The notes beneath the pieces are model-generated. The model saw only the letters and a program-made list of their open reading frames with translations. It ran no database searches and was not told the origin of the DNA. Positions 23,678 to 36,439 of a DNA stretch of 64,000 nt are shown piece after piece. Position numbers and translations under genes: made by a program. Source of the DNA: Pseudomonadales bacterium (GTDB lineage: Bacteria > Pseudomonadota > Gammaproteobacteria > Pseudomonadales > Ketobacteraceae); contig PAPM01000002.1 in the NCBI GenBank assembly GCA_002708905.1, positions 14,398 to 78,397 on the forward strand, read 5' to 3'. The first letter of the stretch is position 1. Every line of letters begins with the position of its first letter.

Positions 23678-25066
23678 TTATTTACCAATACAGAAGCTGG
23701 AGAAGATTCTTCCCAGGAGATCATCCGGGGTAAACCGCCCGGTAATTTCACCCAAGTGTTCCTGGGTAAGACGCAGGTCTTCCGCCAGCAACTCCCCCGC
23801 TCCGGCACCCACTAATTGATCACGGCCCTGGTGCAGTGCCTGTTGCGCCTTTTTCAATGCTTCAATGTGACGCTGGCGTGCAGTAAAACTGCCCTGACTC
23901 TCTCCACGGTAGCCCATCACAGACTTCAAATGCTCCCGCAGCAAGTCCACCCCGGCACCGGTTTTAGCAGACAAGGGGATCACGGTGGTTCCCCGCTGAT
24001 CCAGGGCACCCACGCCATCCACCAGGTCGATTTTATTCAACACCACAGTCAGGGGGGTCGCTTTGGGCAGTTGCTCAACGAATTCAGGCCATAAAACCCG
24101 GGGGGTATAATCGTCCCCTTGGATGCTGGTGGCGTCCACCAACATAATCACGCGATCCGCCTGGTTTATTTCCTGCCAGGCTCTGCGGATACCTTCCTGT
24201 TCCACCTCATCCGGGCTTTCCCGCAGACCTGCGGTGTCTGTAATATGAAGTGGCATACCATCCAGATGAATATGCTCCCGCAATACATCCCGGGTGGTTC
24301 CGGCTACTGAAGTAACGATGGCGCTATCCCGTCCGGAAAGAGCATTCAGGAGACTGGATTTACCAGCATTCGGCTTCCCGGCCAACACGACTTTCATGCC
24401 CTCCTTCATCAACACACCGCGATTGGCGGCCTGGAAAACCTGATCCAGCTGTTCAATGATGGCGTCCAGGTCAGTCAACACCTTGCCGTCCGCCAGAAAA
24501 TCAATCTCCTCCTCCGGGAAATCAATGGCGGCTTCCACATACATCCGGAGGGCGATAACCTGCTCTACCAGGGTGCCGATCTGATCCGAGAATGCACCTT
24601 GCAGGGAACGCAATGCGCTGCGGGCTGCCTGTTCAGAGGAAGAATCAATCAGATCCGCAATGGCTTCAGCCTGGGCCAGGTCAATTTTGTCGTTGAGAAA
24701 AGCCCGCTCGGAGAATTCACCGGGCCGGGCGACCCTGGCACCCAGATCCACCACCTGGTTCAACAGGGACGCCATCACCACCGGACCGCCATGGCCCTGT
24801 AGCTCCACCACATCCTCGCCGGTAAAGGAGTTCGGGCCGGGGAAAAACAGCACCAGGCCTTCGTCCAGAACCCGGCCCTCAGCATCATGGAAACGGGCGA
24901 AATGGGCATAGCGGGGTTCAAACGGTAGGTTGCGTTTACATAGAGTGCGGGCAATGACGTTGGCTTTGGGCCCGGAAATTCGCACAATGCCAACTCCACC
25001 GCGCCCAGGCGGAGTTGCCTGGGCCGCAATGGTGTCGTTGTCCAACGCGCGAACGCTGTCGTTCAT
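23678..25066 (-). CDS. mnmE: tRNA uridine-5-carboxymethylaminomethyl modification GTPase
   Basis: With MnmG it modifies the wobble uridine of several tRNAs. The 462-residue protein has the N-terminal folate-binding/dimerisation domain ([22 protein letters not shown]), the helical domain with an inserted G domain ([37 protein letters not shown]) and the C-terminal CIGK motif with the catalytic Cys. All expected parts are present. It is transcribed with yidC 20 bp upstream. Its usual neighbour mnmG is absent downstream, where the polysaccharide locus lies instead. Confidence 0.97.
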   Translation of the reverse strand: MNDSVRALDNDTIAAQATPPGRGGVGIVRISGPKANVIARTLCKRNLPFEPRYAHFARFHDAEGRVLDEGLVLFFPGPNSFTGEDVVELQGHGGPVVMASLLNQVVDLGARVARPGEFSERAFLNDKIDLAQAEAIADLIDSSSEQAARSALRSLQGAFSDQIGTLVEQVIALRMYVEAAIDFPEEEIDFLADGKVLTDLDAIIEQLDQVFQAANRGVLMKEGMKVVLAGKPNAGKSSLLNALSGRDSAIVTSVAGTTRDVLREHIHLDGMPLHITDTAGLRESPDEVEQEGIRRAWQEINQADRVIMLVDATSIQGDDYTPRVLWPEFVEQLPKATPLTVVLNKIDLVDGVGALDQRGTTVIPLSAKTGAGVDLLREHLKSVMGYRGESQGSFTARQRHIEALKKAQQALHQGRDQLVGAGAGELLAEDLRLTQEHLGEITGRFTPDDLLGRIFSSFCIGK

Positions 25067-25086
25067 AATCAGAGCCGGTTACCGAA

Positions 25087-26772
25087 TCAGCTGCTGGCGC
25101 CGGATTCGATGCGCTTGGTAATCACATATTGCTGAGCAATGGACAGTAGATTGTTGGTCACCCAATACAGTACCAGACCCGCCGGGAACCACAGGAACAT
25201 CACCGTGAACAGGATCGGCATCATCTTCATTACCTTGGCCTGCATGGGATCTGGTGGTGCCGGGTTTAACAATTGTTGCACGAACATGCTCCCCCCCATG
25301 ATCAACGGCAGAACAAAATAGGGATCCATCACCGCCAGATCCTGAATCCAGAACAGGAATGGCGCCTGGCGCAGCTCCACACTTTCCAGAAGAGCCCAAT
25401 ACAACGCAAGGAACACCGGCATCTGAATCAGGATGGGTAAGCAACCGCCCAGAGGATTGATCTTCTCCTTCTTATAGAGATTCATCATTTCCTGGGACAG
25501 TTTCTGACGGTCATCACCGTACTGCTCACGCATGCGCGTCATTTCCGGCGCCACTTTGCGCATCTTGGCCATGGACTTATAACTGAGTGCGGAAGGATAG
25601 AAGAACACCAGTTTCACCAACATGGTGAGCATGATAATGGCGAAGCCCCAGTTGCCGGTCCAGGAATGGAACATCTCCAGGAACCAGAACAGAATTTCTG
25701 AAATAAAGAACAATGGCCCGAAATCGATGGCCAGATCCAAACCTTTGCCAGGTAAAAGCGCCTTCAGGGTTTTCTGGATTTTCGGTCCTGCATAGAATTG
25801 TGCGCTGAAGGTATGGGATTGACCCGGCTCGACCACTACCTTGGGCGTAGTGAATCCAATGATGTTGTCACCCTTGGCCACACGGGTACTGTAGTGATGG
25901 GTCTGTTCCTGATCCGGTATCCAGGCACTCATAAAATAGTGCTGGATCATGGCCAGCCAGCCACCGGGGATCTTCTTGTTCAGAGGCGTTTCCGCCATAT
26001 CTTCAAAGCTGATCTTGTTGTAGGTCTTTTCCTGATCCCAATAGGCGCCGCCTAAATAGGTAGGCAGACCGAACCCTACCATGCTGTTCAAACCCGGATC
26101 CGGACTGCTGTCCCGCTTGATCTGGCCATACATCAAGCCCTGCCAGCTTTGGGATCCATTATTGATCACATTGTGATCCACCTTGATGGCATGGCTGCCT
26201 TTGGTGAAGGTGAACACTTTGCTGATCAGGGCGCCGTTTTCCTGCTGGTAACGCAAGGTCACCGATAACTCTTGCCCCTCCAGGGAGTATTGGGTCTTGT
26301 CACTGGAGTATTGGGGGCGACCTGCCGGATTACCGTCCGGGCCATTTGGTCCAATCAGACCACTCTGGGATATATAGGTTTGTTCACTATTGTTTTGCAA
26401 CAAAGTAAAGGGAACGTTCGGGGTAGACAGGGAGGCCGGGTAATCCTTTAAGCCCACTGCAACTATGTCACCACCAACCGGATTGATTTTTACCGTCAGT
26501 ACATCCGTCTCAACACTTATCAGGCCTTGGGTCGGCTTCAATGTTTCCAGCGCCGGGGTATCTGCAACAGTGGAAGGATCAACGGGTACATCGGCAGAAG
26601 CTTCAACCACCTCAGTGGGAACGTCGCCAGCCTCGTCCTGTGGATAACTTTGTGTATAAGATTGAGCCTGTGCTGCTTGAGGGGCTTCTACATAATCTTT
26701 CTGCCATTGCAGAATCATCATGTAAGACACTACCGCAAGGGCGGCGATCAATAGGGTTCGTTGCCAGTCCAT
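25087..26772 (-). CDS. yidC: Membrane protein insertase YidC
   Basis: Inserts and folds inner-membrane proteins, alone or with SecYEG. About 561 residues from the ATG at 26772 (MDWQRTLLIAALAVVSYMM); a GTG at 26778 overlaps the yidD stop as GTGA and is an alternative start. Layout: N-terminal signal-anchor, a Gln/Pro/Val-rich linker, the large periplasmic beta domain (about 65-340), then the conserved five-helix insertase core (WGFAIIMLTMLVKLVFFYPSALSYKSMAKMR split over the cytoplasmic loop, INPLGGCLPILIQMPVFLALYW, GLVLYWVTNNLLSIAQQY). It sits in the classic rpmH-rnpA-yidD-yidC-mnmE string. Confidence 0.97.
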   Translation of the reverse strand: MDWQRTLLIAALAVVSYMMILQWQKDYVEAPQAAQAQSYTQSYPQDEAGDVPTEVVEASADVPVDPSTVADTPALETLKPTQGLISVETDVLTVKINPVGGDIVAVGLKDYPASLSTPNVPFTLLQNNSEQTYISQSGLIGPNGPDGNPAGRPQYSSDKTQYSLEGQELSVTLRYQQENGALISKVFTFTKGSHAIKVDHNVINNGSQSWQGLMYGQIKRDSSPDPGLNSMVGFGLPTYLGGAYWDQEKTYNKISFEDMAETPLNKKIPGGWLAMIQHYFMSAWIPDQEQTHHYSTRVAKGDNIIGFTTPKVVVEPGQSHTFSAQFYAGPKIQKTLKALLPGKGLDLAIDFGPLFFISEILFWFLEMFHSWTGNWGFAIIMLTMLVKLVFFYPSALSYKSMAKMRKVAPEMTRMREQYGDDRQKLSQEMMNLYKKEKINPLGGCLPILIQMPVFLALYWALLESVELRQAPFLFWIQDLAVMDPYFVLPLIMGGSMFVQQLLNPAPPDPMQAKVMKMMPILFTVMFLWFPAGLVLYWVTNNLLSIAQQYVITKRIESGASS

Positions 26773-26774
26773 CT

Positions 26775-27041
26775 TCACTTACTGTCTGTCGTATTAATTT
26801 TCGATTGGTCATGGCCTTGGCAGCATTCAGTTCCCGGCACCGGATCGTAACCACCAGGGCCCCAAGGATGACATTTAGATAGCCGCCGCAAGGTTAACAG
26901 GCTGCCGCGTGCAAAGCCATAGCGTTGGATCGCTTCTTGGGCGTAAGTTGAGCACGAGGGTTCGAAGCGGCAATGGGGAGGCATCAACGGGCTAAGGGCC
27001 AGTTTGTATATCTTGAGAAGGAACAGGGCCAGCTGTTTCAA
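26775..27041 (-). CDS. yidD: Membrane protein insertion efficiency factor YidD
   Basis: An 88-residue protein of the YidD family, which helps YidC-dependent insertion. It has the amphipathic N-terminal helix (LALFLLKIYKLALSPL) and the conserved cysteine motif CRFEPSCSTYAQEAI, followed by RLSKCHPWGPGGYDPVP. Position between rnpA and yidC is universal in this group. Its stop overlaps the start region of yidC; rnpA ends 12 bp before it. Confidence 0.95.
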   Translation of the reverse strand: MKQLALFLLKIYKLALSPLMPPHCRFEPSCSTYAQEAIQRYGFARGSLLTLRRLSKCHPWGPGGYDPVPGTECCQGHDQSKINTTDSK

Positions 27042-27053
27042 GGTCTCCTCCCG

Positions 27054-27431
27054 CTAGGATGTGGCAGGGGGATTATGGCACCGGCGCACCAGCTTGGGCC
27101 AGTATTTCTGCAGCTCTGCGGCCAGCTGTCTGGAATCCATCTCCCGAGTGCCGGGGCGGGCCAGGACCACAATGTCGATACCAATGAGTTGCTGCTGAGC
27201 TAAACGGAACTGAGTGCGCACGACTCTTTTGAATAGATTTCGATCAACAGCGCGTTTCAGGTGTTTCTTGGCAACGACCAAACCCAGCCGAGCCGGTTGC
27301 TCAGGCTGGGTTTTGCGTGCAAGAAGCAGGAAGGCGGAATGACTGACCCGTCCTTCTGTCTGGTCGAATACCGCTTTGTATTGCGACGGGGACAGTAGGC
27401 GCTGGTGGCGTTGAAAGGAAAGTTGGCTCAC
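27054..27431 (-). CDS. rnpA: Ribonuclease P protein component
   Basis: Protein subunit of RNase P, which trims the 5' leader of tRNA precursors. The 125-residue product has the basic core KHLKRAVDRNLFKRVVR, which contains the family's RNxxKRxxR RNA-binding signature, and LSFQRHQRLLSPSQYKAVF at the N-terminus. The frame starts at a GTG (27431). It follows rpmH after 17 bp and precedes yidD, the standard order. Confidence 0.95.
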   Translation of the reverse strand: MSQLSFQRHQRLLSPSQYKAVFDQTEGRVSHSAFLLLARKTQPEQPARLGLVVAKKHLKRAVDRNLFKRVVRTQFRLAQQQLIGIDIVVLARPGTREMDSRQLAAELQKYWPKLVRRCHNPPATS

Positions 27432-27448
27432 GCCACCGATTCAGCTCA

Positions 27449-27583
27449 TTAAGCGCTCAGACGATGACGGCCTTTGGCGCGACGACGGGCCAGTACTTTT
27501 CGGCCGTTCTTGGTAGCCATACGGGCACGAAAACCGTGGGTGCGCTTACGCTTCAGATTGCTAGGTTGGAATGTTCTTTTCAT
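27449..27583 (-). CDS. rpmH: 50S ribosomal protein L34
   Basis: A 44-residue highly basic protein read on the minus strand from the ATG at 27583: [20 protein letters not shown], then [20 protein letters not shown] and a C-terminal RLSA. This is a full-length L34. It is the first gene of the rpmH-rnpA-yidD-yidC-mnmE string and is divergent from dnaA across the origin region. Confidence 0.97.
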   Translation of the reverse strand: MKRTFQPSNLKRKRTHGFRARMATKNGRKVLARRRAKGRHRLSA

Positions 27584-28133
27584 GGTACGACCGCTCTGAT
27601 GTTTTCAAGTGTTCCAGGGTAGGTTGCTGCAGGTTTATTCCTTGCAAGTCCGTTAAGACCCTGAACCACCATGGGAAAAAGAGGCGCAATTCTAAGGTTA
27701 AGGGGAATGACTGTCAATCCGAGATTTGAAGCGGGTTTTACACAATCCACAGGTCGTAATAATAAATAAAGAATATATAAAGAAAAGATTATGTTTGTTA
27801 TTACTAGTGTTGATAGTTTTTGTGGATAAGTAATATAAATCGATAAAAATCATGATTTTACATGGTTAATAACCGTGTGTTATAAAACGGTATTACCTGC
27901 TGGGAAATTGATGATATCAATGTGGATAAGTGGAAGTCTGTAATTATCCACCATTTGGTACCCAGTCTGTCCCTGTATTCATGCAGGTTTTGTCCACAAG
28001 ATAAATTCATTCGATCAGTCAAGGAGTTGAGGTATAAAAAACTCACTTTCTTCTGTGGATAAGTCTCCTATCGGGGTATATCATTCTTGGTTCAATCCGT
28101 TTCAAATCGTAGAAATCACTGGGGGCTGGCCAA
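27584..28133. other. oriC: Chromosomal replication origin (oriC) with DnaA boxes
   Basis: A 550-bp gap between divergent rpmH and dnaA. Perfect DnaA boxes (TTATCCACA, seen here as TGTGGATAA) lie at 27821-27829, 27921-27929 and 28054-28062; one-mismatch copies lie at 27944-27952 (TTATCCACC) and 27990-27998 (TTGTCCACA). The stretch from about 27740 to 27890 is strongly AT-rich and would serve as the unwinding element. The gene context (rpmH, dnaA, dnaN, recF, gyrB) is the classic gammaproteobacterial origin. Promoters for rpmH and dnaA must be here too. Confidence 0.93.
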
Positions 28134-29585
28134 GTGGTAAGTTCGCTATGGCATCAATGCCTTGATCGACTACAAGAAGAATTACCCTCGCAACAATTCA
28201 ATATGTGGATACGGCCGCTTCAAGCTGAAGTGGATGGTGTCCAATTGCGTTTGCTGGCACCCAACCGGTTTGTACTGGACTGGGTGAATGAGAAGTTTCT
28301 GGGTCGCATATCTGAGTTAATGAAAGAACTGACCCTGGATGAGGAGCCGCTTACGGTGGTGTTGGCCATCGGCTCCAGGCAGTCCAAGCCCACCCCTTCC
28401 AACGTGGATACCTCAACGGGGCGCTCCGGTCGATCGGTGACGGTGGTCGAGCACGCGGTTCCCGATGGGTCAGCCAACGAAGCCGGGTCCTATGCCGGGA
28501 CCAATAAAGCACCTATAAAGGAAAGCAAAGCCCGTGAAGTGGACATGGGCGGCACCATCAAACACAAGACCAACCTGAATCCGGCTTTCACCTTTACCAG
28601 CTTTGTGGAAGGTAAATCGAACCAGCTGGCCCGAGCTGCCGCAACCCAGGTGGCCGAGAATCCCGGCCAGGCCTATAACCCGCTCTTCCTTTATGGTGGC
28701 GTGGGTTTGGGTAAGACCCACTTGATGCACGCGGTGGGCAATTTCATGATGGCCCAGAACCCCAATGCCAAGGTGGTCTATTTGCATTCAGAGCGCTTTG
28801 TGGCGGACATGGTGAAAGCGCTGCAGATTAATGCTATTAACGAATTCAAACGCTTCTATCGGTCGGTGGATGCCTTGTTGATCGATGACATCCAGTTCTT
28901 CGCCGGTAAGGAACGCTCCCAGGAAGAATTTTTCCATACGTTTAACGCCTTGTTGGAAGGTGGTCAGCAGATGATCCTGACCAGTGACCGCTATCCCAAA
29001 GAGATCAGCGGTGTGGAGGAGCGTCTCAAGAGCCGGTTTGGCTGGGGCCTCACGGTTGCCGTAGAGCCACCGGAACTGGAAACCCGGGTTGCCATCCTGA
29101 TGAAGAAAGCGGAAGAGGCCAAGATTATTCTTCCGGATGAGGCGGCTTTCTTCGTTGCGCAACGGGTGCGCTCCAATGTGCGTGAATTGGAAGGTGCATT
29201 GAAGCGGGTGGTGGCTAATGCACACTTCACCGGTAAGCCGATTACCCTGGATTTTGTAAAAGAATCATTAAAAGACCTGCTGGCGTTGCAGGAGAAGCAA
29301 GTCAGTATTGATAATATCCAGAAAACAGTGGCAGAGTACTTCAAGATCAAAATAGCGGATATATTATCCAAACGCCGCAGTCGGTCCGTTGCCCGTCCCC
29401 GCCAAATCGCGATGGCCTTAGCCAAAGAGCTGACCAATCACAGTTTGCCGGAGATTGGTGATGCCTTCGGCGGTCGGGACCACACCACTGTTTTACACGC
29501 CTGTCGCAAGATTAAGGAGCTGCGTGAAACCAGTTCCGATGTGCGTGAAGATTATACGAATTTATTGAGGTTGTTGACTTCATAA
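28134..29585 (+). CDS. dnaA: Chromosomal replication initiator protein DnaA
   Basis: Binds DnaA boxes and opens the origin. The 483-residue product starts at a GTG (28134), supported by the conserved [20 protein letters not shown] at the N-terminus. Domain I (to about 85) is followed by a variable, low-complexity domain II (about 85-145), the AAA+ domain III ([14 protein letters not shown], Walker [11 protein letters not shown], Walker [12 protein letters not shown], sensor 2 region [10 protein letters not shown]) and the helix-turn-helix domain IV with the box-reading [13 protein letters not shown] motif. dnaN follows after a short gap holding a palindrome. Confidence 0.98.
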   Translation: MVSSLWHQCLDRLQEELPSQQFNMWIRPLQAEVDGVQLRLLAPNRFVLDWVNEKFLGRISELMKELTLDEEPLTVVLAIGSRQSKPTPSNVDTSTGRSGRSVTVVEHAVPDGSANEAGSYAGTNKAPIKESKAREVDMGGTIKHKTNLNPAFTFTSFVEGKSNQLARAAATQVAENPGQAYNPLFLYGGVGLGKTHLMHAVGNFMMAQNPNAKVVYLHSERFVADMVKALQINAINEFKRFYRSVDALLIDDIQFFAGKERSQEEFFHTFNALLEGGQQMILTSDRYPKEISGVEERLKSRFGWGLTVAVEPPELETRVAILMKKAEEAKIILPDEAAFFVAQRVRSNVRELEGALKRVVANAHFTGKPITLDFVKESLKDLLALQEKQVSIDNIQKTVAEYFKIKIADILSKRRSRSVARPRQIAMALAKELTNHSLPEIGDAFGGRDHTTVLHACRKIKELRETSSDVREDYTNLLRLLTS

Positions 29586-29598
29586 GTTAGCGCTAACT
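29585..29598. promoter_or_regulatory. 14-bp perfect palindrome between dnaA and dnaN
   Basis: AGTTAGCGCTAACT reads the same on both strands and starts on the last base of the dnaA stop codon, 17 bp before the dnaN ATG. The position could suit an operator or a short RNA hairpin in the dnaA-dnaN message. No family of regulator is recognised for it. Confidence 0.4.
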
Positions 29599-29614
29599 AA
29601 CTTTAGGATTGGAT

Positions 29615-30718
29615 ATGAACTTTACCATAGAGCGGGAAAAACTATTACGACCCTTGCAACAGGTAGCCGGTGTAGTGGAGCGTCGGCAAACCTTGCCGGT
29701 ATTGTCCAATGTATTAATGGTGGTGGACGGCGATACGCTTTCCCTTACCGGCACGGATCTCGAAGTGGAGCTGGTGGCTCATGTCCCGCTGGAGACTGAG
29801 TACGAGCACGCGGAAATTACCGTGCCGGCAAAAAAGCTGCTCGATATCTGTAAATCCTTGCCCGATGAAAGCGTTATTCAATTTGTTACGGAAGAGCAGA
29901 AATTGCTGGTGAAGGCCGGCCGCAGCCGATTCAGCCTGGCCACGCTTCCCTCCAATGAATTCCCAAACCTGGAAGAAGCCACCGGGAACGTGACCTTCTC
30001 CATTAACCAGGGGTATTTGAAGTCTGTTATCGATCGCACCGGTTTTGCGATGGCTCAGCAGGACGTTCGGTTCTATCTGAACGGTATGTTGTTTGAGGTG
30101 TCCACTAATCTGTTGCGCGCGGTTTCTACTGACGGCCATCGTCTGGCATTGTGTAACGCCGAGATTCAGGTAGAAGTGGAAGCACCGGTCCAGGCCATTG
30201 TTCCTCGTAAAGGTGTTTTGGAGCTGTCCAAGTTGTTTTCTGATATGGATGCTGATGTGTCCGTATCCCTCAGTGCCAATCATATTCGGGTTGAAAATTC
30301 CGATCTTCGCTTTACTTCAAAATTGATCGACGGCAAGTTCCCGGACTATGAACGGGTATTGCCAAAGAACAGCGACAAGACTGTGTTAAGTGACAAGAAC
30401 GAGATGAAACAGTGTTTCTCCCGGGTTTCGATCCTGTCCAACGAGAAATACCGCGGTGTCCGCTTACGGTTCGAAAACGGTAGTCTAACGACGGTTGCCA
30501 ATAACCCGGAGCAGGAAGAAGCCGAGGAAACCATCAATGTCGATTATGGTGGCGGTGAACTCGAGATCGGATTCAACGTTAATTACCTTTTGGACGTTAT
30601 GAACGTGATTCGAAGCGAGAGCGTTAAGATTCTGCTCGCAGACTCGAACAGTAGCGCTTTGATTACAGATGCTAATGACGATTCCGCGATGTACGTTGTA
30701 ATGCCAATGCGTTTGTAA
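29615..30718 (+). CDS. dnaN: DNA polymerase III beta subunit (sliding clamp)
   Basis: Ring clamp that tethers DNA polymerase to the template. The ATG at 29615 gives MNFTIEREKLLRPLQQVAGV, the conserved start; a TTG two codons upstream is open but unlikely. The 367-residue length fits three repeated clamp domains (about 1-120, 128-245, 246-367). The C-terminal YVVMPMRL is typical and contributes to the peptide-binding pocket. It lies between dnaA and recF as in most gammaproteobacteria; recF starts 7 bp after its stop. Confidence 0.97.
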   Translation: MNFTIEREKLLRPLQQVAGVVERRQTLPVLSNVLMVVDGDTLSLTGTDLEVELVAHVPLETEYEHAEITVPAKKLLDICKSLPDESVIQFVTEEQKLLVKAGRSRFSLATLPSNEFPNLEEATGNVTFSINQGYLKSVIDRTGFAMAQQDVRFYLNGMLFEVSTNLLRAVSTDGHRLALCNAEIQVEVEAPVQAIVPRKGVLELSKLFSDMDADVSVSLSANHIRVENSDLRFTSKLIDGKFPDYERVLPKNSDKTVLSDKNEMKQCFSRVSILSNEKYRGVRLRFENGSLTTVANNPEQEEAEETINVDYGGGELEIGFNVNYLLDVMNVIRSESVKILLADSNSSALITDANDDSAMYVVMPMRL

Positions 30719-30725
30719 ACTCTGT

Positions 30726-34288
<3,563 letters not shown>

Positions 34289-34369
34289 GTAAGCACTTAC
34301 ACACATTCTTGGTTTGGGCGGGTTGGTGAGATACCATCTTGCTGATATAAGCGCTTTAGCCCTGTAAAC

Positions 34370-34399
34370 AAACGTCCTTAGTGTTTGCTAAGGACGTTT
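34370..34399. terminator. Hairpin terminator between convergent gyrB and the sigma54 regulator
   Basis: An 11-bp perfect inverted repeat (AAACGTCCTTA at 34370-34380 and its complement at 34389-34399) with an 8-nt loop. One arm lies in the last codons of the minus-strand regulator, whose stop is at 34388-34390. On the minus strand the stem is followed by TTTGTTTA, so it would end regulator transcripts; it can also act on gyrB transcripts, less strongly. Confidence 0.7.
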
Positions 34400-35866
34400 A
34401 ATACCAAATTGCGATAAACGATAGGCCAGTGTAGAAGGTTTCAATCCCAGCAACTCTGCGGCTCCATCTGCACCTGAAATTTTCCAATTGGTGTGATGCA
34501 TTGCATTCAGTAGATTTTGTTTCTCTAATTGTCGAAGTTCGATGTCCGTCAATATGTCTGCCTGACCCACAACGCTATCTGTATTCAACGGTGCTGAATG
34601 ATCGGGGCTTGGCAACGCCGTCTCCAGGTTAAGGCGATTAGTTCCGGCCGAAAGAATCACGGCACGCTCCACCACGTTCTTTAGTTCGCGAATATTTCCG
34701 GGCCAGCTATGCGCTTTTAATTTTGCGACTTGAGCGCGGGTTAATGCAAAGGACTTCCGGCCCAGCTGTCGACAATAGCAATCAATAAAATGCTGGGCAA
34801 TGGGATGGATGTCGTCGCTGCGGTTTTTCAATGGCGGTACTTCCACGGGAAAAACTGAAAGCCGGTAATAAAGATCCTCACGAAAGCGCCCCTGTTTCAC
34901 TTCCTCCTCCAGGTCCCGATTGGTGGCGGCAATAATCCGTACATTGACCTTCTGGGTGCGCTCATCGCCCACCTTTTCAAATTCGCTTTCTTGCAGAGCC
35001 CGTAGCAGTTTACCCTGTAAATCCAGGGGAATTTCACCCACTTCATCCAGAAACAACGTACCGTTGTTCGCCAGCTGCATCTTGCCCACCCGATGCCGGT
35101 GAGCTCCGGTGAAGGCGCCTCGGACATGACCGAAAAATTCACTTTCGAACAATTCCTTGGGAATGGAAGCGCAATTAACTTTGACCAGAGGCTGCTGGGC
35201 GCGATCACTGTTGAGATGAATTGCTCGGGCAATCATTTCTTTACCAACGCCGGACTCACCAAGAATCAGCACGCTGGTGGGTGTCCGGGCTACGGCCTCA
35301 ATCTGCGACAGGGTGCGTTTAAGCGCCTGGCTCTCACCAATTATCTCACCGAAATTGGCGGTGACGTTGATTTCATCACGCAGATAATCCCGCTCTTGTT
35401 CCAACTGCTCCTTGAGTTGTTTGATCTCTTTGAAGGCCTTTTCCCTTTCTTCCTCCATCCTGACCCGTTCGGAGATGTCTTTGAATATCACGACGGCCCC
35501 ACTTAGCTTGCCGTTCTCCCAGATCGGAGTACTGGTGTATTCCACCGGTACCGCATAGCCATCTGAATGCCAAAACACCTCATCATCCACTTGGTGCACT
35601 TCCCCATCCTTGAGCGCCGCGTAAATCGGACATTCCTCGGTGGGATAGTGGGTTCCATCCAGGTGGGTATGGTGGTGCAGATCGTGTAGTGAAACACCGA
35701 TTACTTCCTGTTCCTTCCAACCGAGAATCCGAACCGCGGCCTCATTCACAAAGGTGGCCTTGCCCTGGCAATCCAGTCCATAGATGCCTTCTCCTGCTGC
35801 TTTCAAGATCAATTGATGGAGGCGGTGCAGGCTCGGTTCGTTTTGCAGAGTAGAGCATTCAGTCAT
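34388..35866 (-). CDS. PAS-domain sigma54-dependent transcriptional activator
   Basis: About 492 residues from the ATG at 35866; the frame runs on to a TTG at 35935 but that would overlap the putative enhancer sites. Order: PAS domain (about 15-140) with a His/Cys-rich HHHTHLDGTHYPTEECPIY segment, a short coiled coil (RMEEEREKAFKEIKQLKEQL), the sigma54 AAA+ domain with Walker A LGESGVGKEMIARAIH, the sigma54-contact loop GAFTGAH, Walker B GTLFLDEVGEI, and a Fis-type helix-turn-helix at the C-terminus (ISGADGAAELLGLKPSTLAYRL). No receiver domain, so it senses a signal directly through PAS. It is divergent from the bufferin-type operon and is its likely activator. The signal is unknown; the Cys/His segment may bind metal, but similar motifs occur in many PAS domains. 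Confidence 0.92.
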   Translation of the reverse strand: MTECSTLQNEPSLHRLHQLILKAAGEGIYGLDCQGKATFVNEAAVRILGWKEQEVIGVSLHDLHHHTHLDGTHYPTEECPIYAALKDGEVHQVDDEVFWHSDGYAVPVEYTSTPIWENGKLSGAVVIFKDISERVRMEEEREKAFKEIKQLKEQLEQERDYLRDEINVTANFGEIIGESQALKRTLSQIEAVARTPTSVLILGESGVGKEMIARAIHLNSDRAQQPLVKVNCASIPKELFESEFFGHVRGAFTGAHRHRVGKMQLANNGTLFLDEVGEIPLDLQGKLLRALQESEFEKVGDERTQKVNVRIIAATNRDLEEEVKQGRFREDLYYRLSVFPVEVPPLKNRSDDIHPIAQHFIDCYCRQLGRKSFALTRAQVAKLKAHSWPGNIRELKNVVERAVILSAGTNRLNLETALPSPDHSAPLNTDSVVGQADILTDIELRQLEKQNLLNAMHHTNWKISGADGAAELLGLKPSTLAYRLSQFGIKRP

Positions 35867-35910
35867 GGTTGATTCGCCGCTTTCGAAAAGGTTTAGGCGC
35901 TGAAAAATAA

Positions 35911-35961
35911 CAAATATCTGAGAGTAAATCCTCAAATAATTGTGATTCTCAAATATTCGAG
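35911..35961. promoter_or_regulatory. Three related 12-bp sites, candidate enhancer (UAS) for the sigma54 activator
   Basis: Copies of CTCARATAWTYG: CTCAGATATTTG on the minus strand at 35911-35922, CTCAAATAATTG at 35931-35942 and CTCAAATATTCG at 35948-35959; the last is part of a 14-bp near-palindrome (35948-35961, 12 of 14 matching). Centres are about 20 and 17 bp apart. They lie upstream of the regulator start and about 50-100 bp before a -24/-12-like element, the normal place for activator-binding sites. Confidence 0.55.
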
Positions 35962-36006
35962 ACTTTAGCTGTAACCTATCTATTTGATTTCAATGGTTTT
36001 TTTAGT

Positions 36007-36023
36007 TGGCACGATTGCTGATA
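36007..36023 (+). promoter_or_regulatory. Candidate -24/-12 promoter of the exported-protein/bufferin operon
   Basis: TGGCACG at 36007-36013 matches the -24 element of sigma54 promoters exactly. At the required distance the -12 position reads CTGAT rather than TTGCA, keeping the TG but not the final C. A start site near 36033 would leave a 45-nt leader before the first gene. The match is incomplete; the neighbouring sigma54 activator raises its likelihood. Confidence 0.45.
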
Positions 36024-36078
36024 TGTAAGAGGAGTGATCAACAATAACCAAATTCACAATATACCAGGAGAGAACATC

Positions 36079-36393
36079 ATGAAACTCAAAACCACACTGA
36101 AATTAACAGGATTGGCCGGCGCCCTGCTACTGACCGGCTTTGCCACTGCCGCCATTACGGATTCCGGCGCACAGCTTACCGCAGAACGCCCTCTGCAATT
36201 GGCCTATTTCCATATCAAGACCGGGGAGCGCCAGGCCCCCACCGTGGCTACTGAACATAGCCGCCGTAATACCTGCGTCTGGGTACACCGGTTTGAAAAG
36301 CGAATTTCGGTTTACCAGAACCGTTATTGTGAGGCGTCTTTTGCCCCCTCACCCACCACTGCTGGCTACGCGTCAGTAAATCACACCTTTTAA
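36079..36393 (+). CDS. Small exported protein of unknown function
   Basis: A 104-residue protein starting at the ATG of 36079, preceded by GGAGAG; the frame is open to 36034. It begins with a Sec-type signal peptide (MKLKTTLKLTGLAGALLLTG, cleavage probably after FATAA). The mature part of about 75 residues has two cysteines (in RNTCVWVH and NRYCEAS), and no family is recognised. Its leader matches that of the next gene's product at 12 of the first 17 positions, so one leader may derive from the other. First gene of the operon, next to the sigma54-type promoter. It could be a second secreted metal-related protein; this is a guess. Confidence 0.7.
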   Translation: MKLKTTLKLTGLAGALLLTGFATAAITDSGAQLTAERPLQLAYFHIKTGERQAPTVATEHSRRNTCVWVHRFEKRISVYQNRYCEASFAPSPTTAGYASVNHTF

Positions 36394-36439
36394 CCAACCC
36401 TTAACACACAAAACCAAAGTCGAAAAAAGGAGAACACCA

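Noticed and set aside
26639-26647. Perfect DnaA box in yidC
   Set aside because: A single 9-mer in coding sequence; not enough to claim function, unlike the pair in the non-coding gap near 40 kb.
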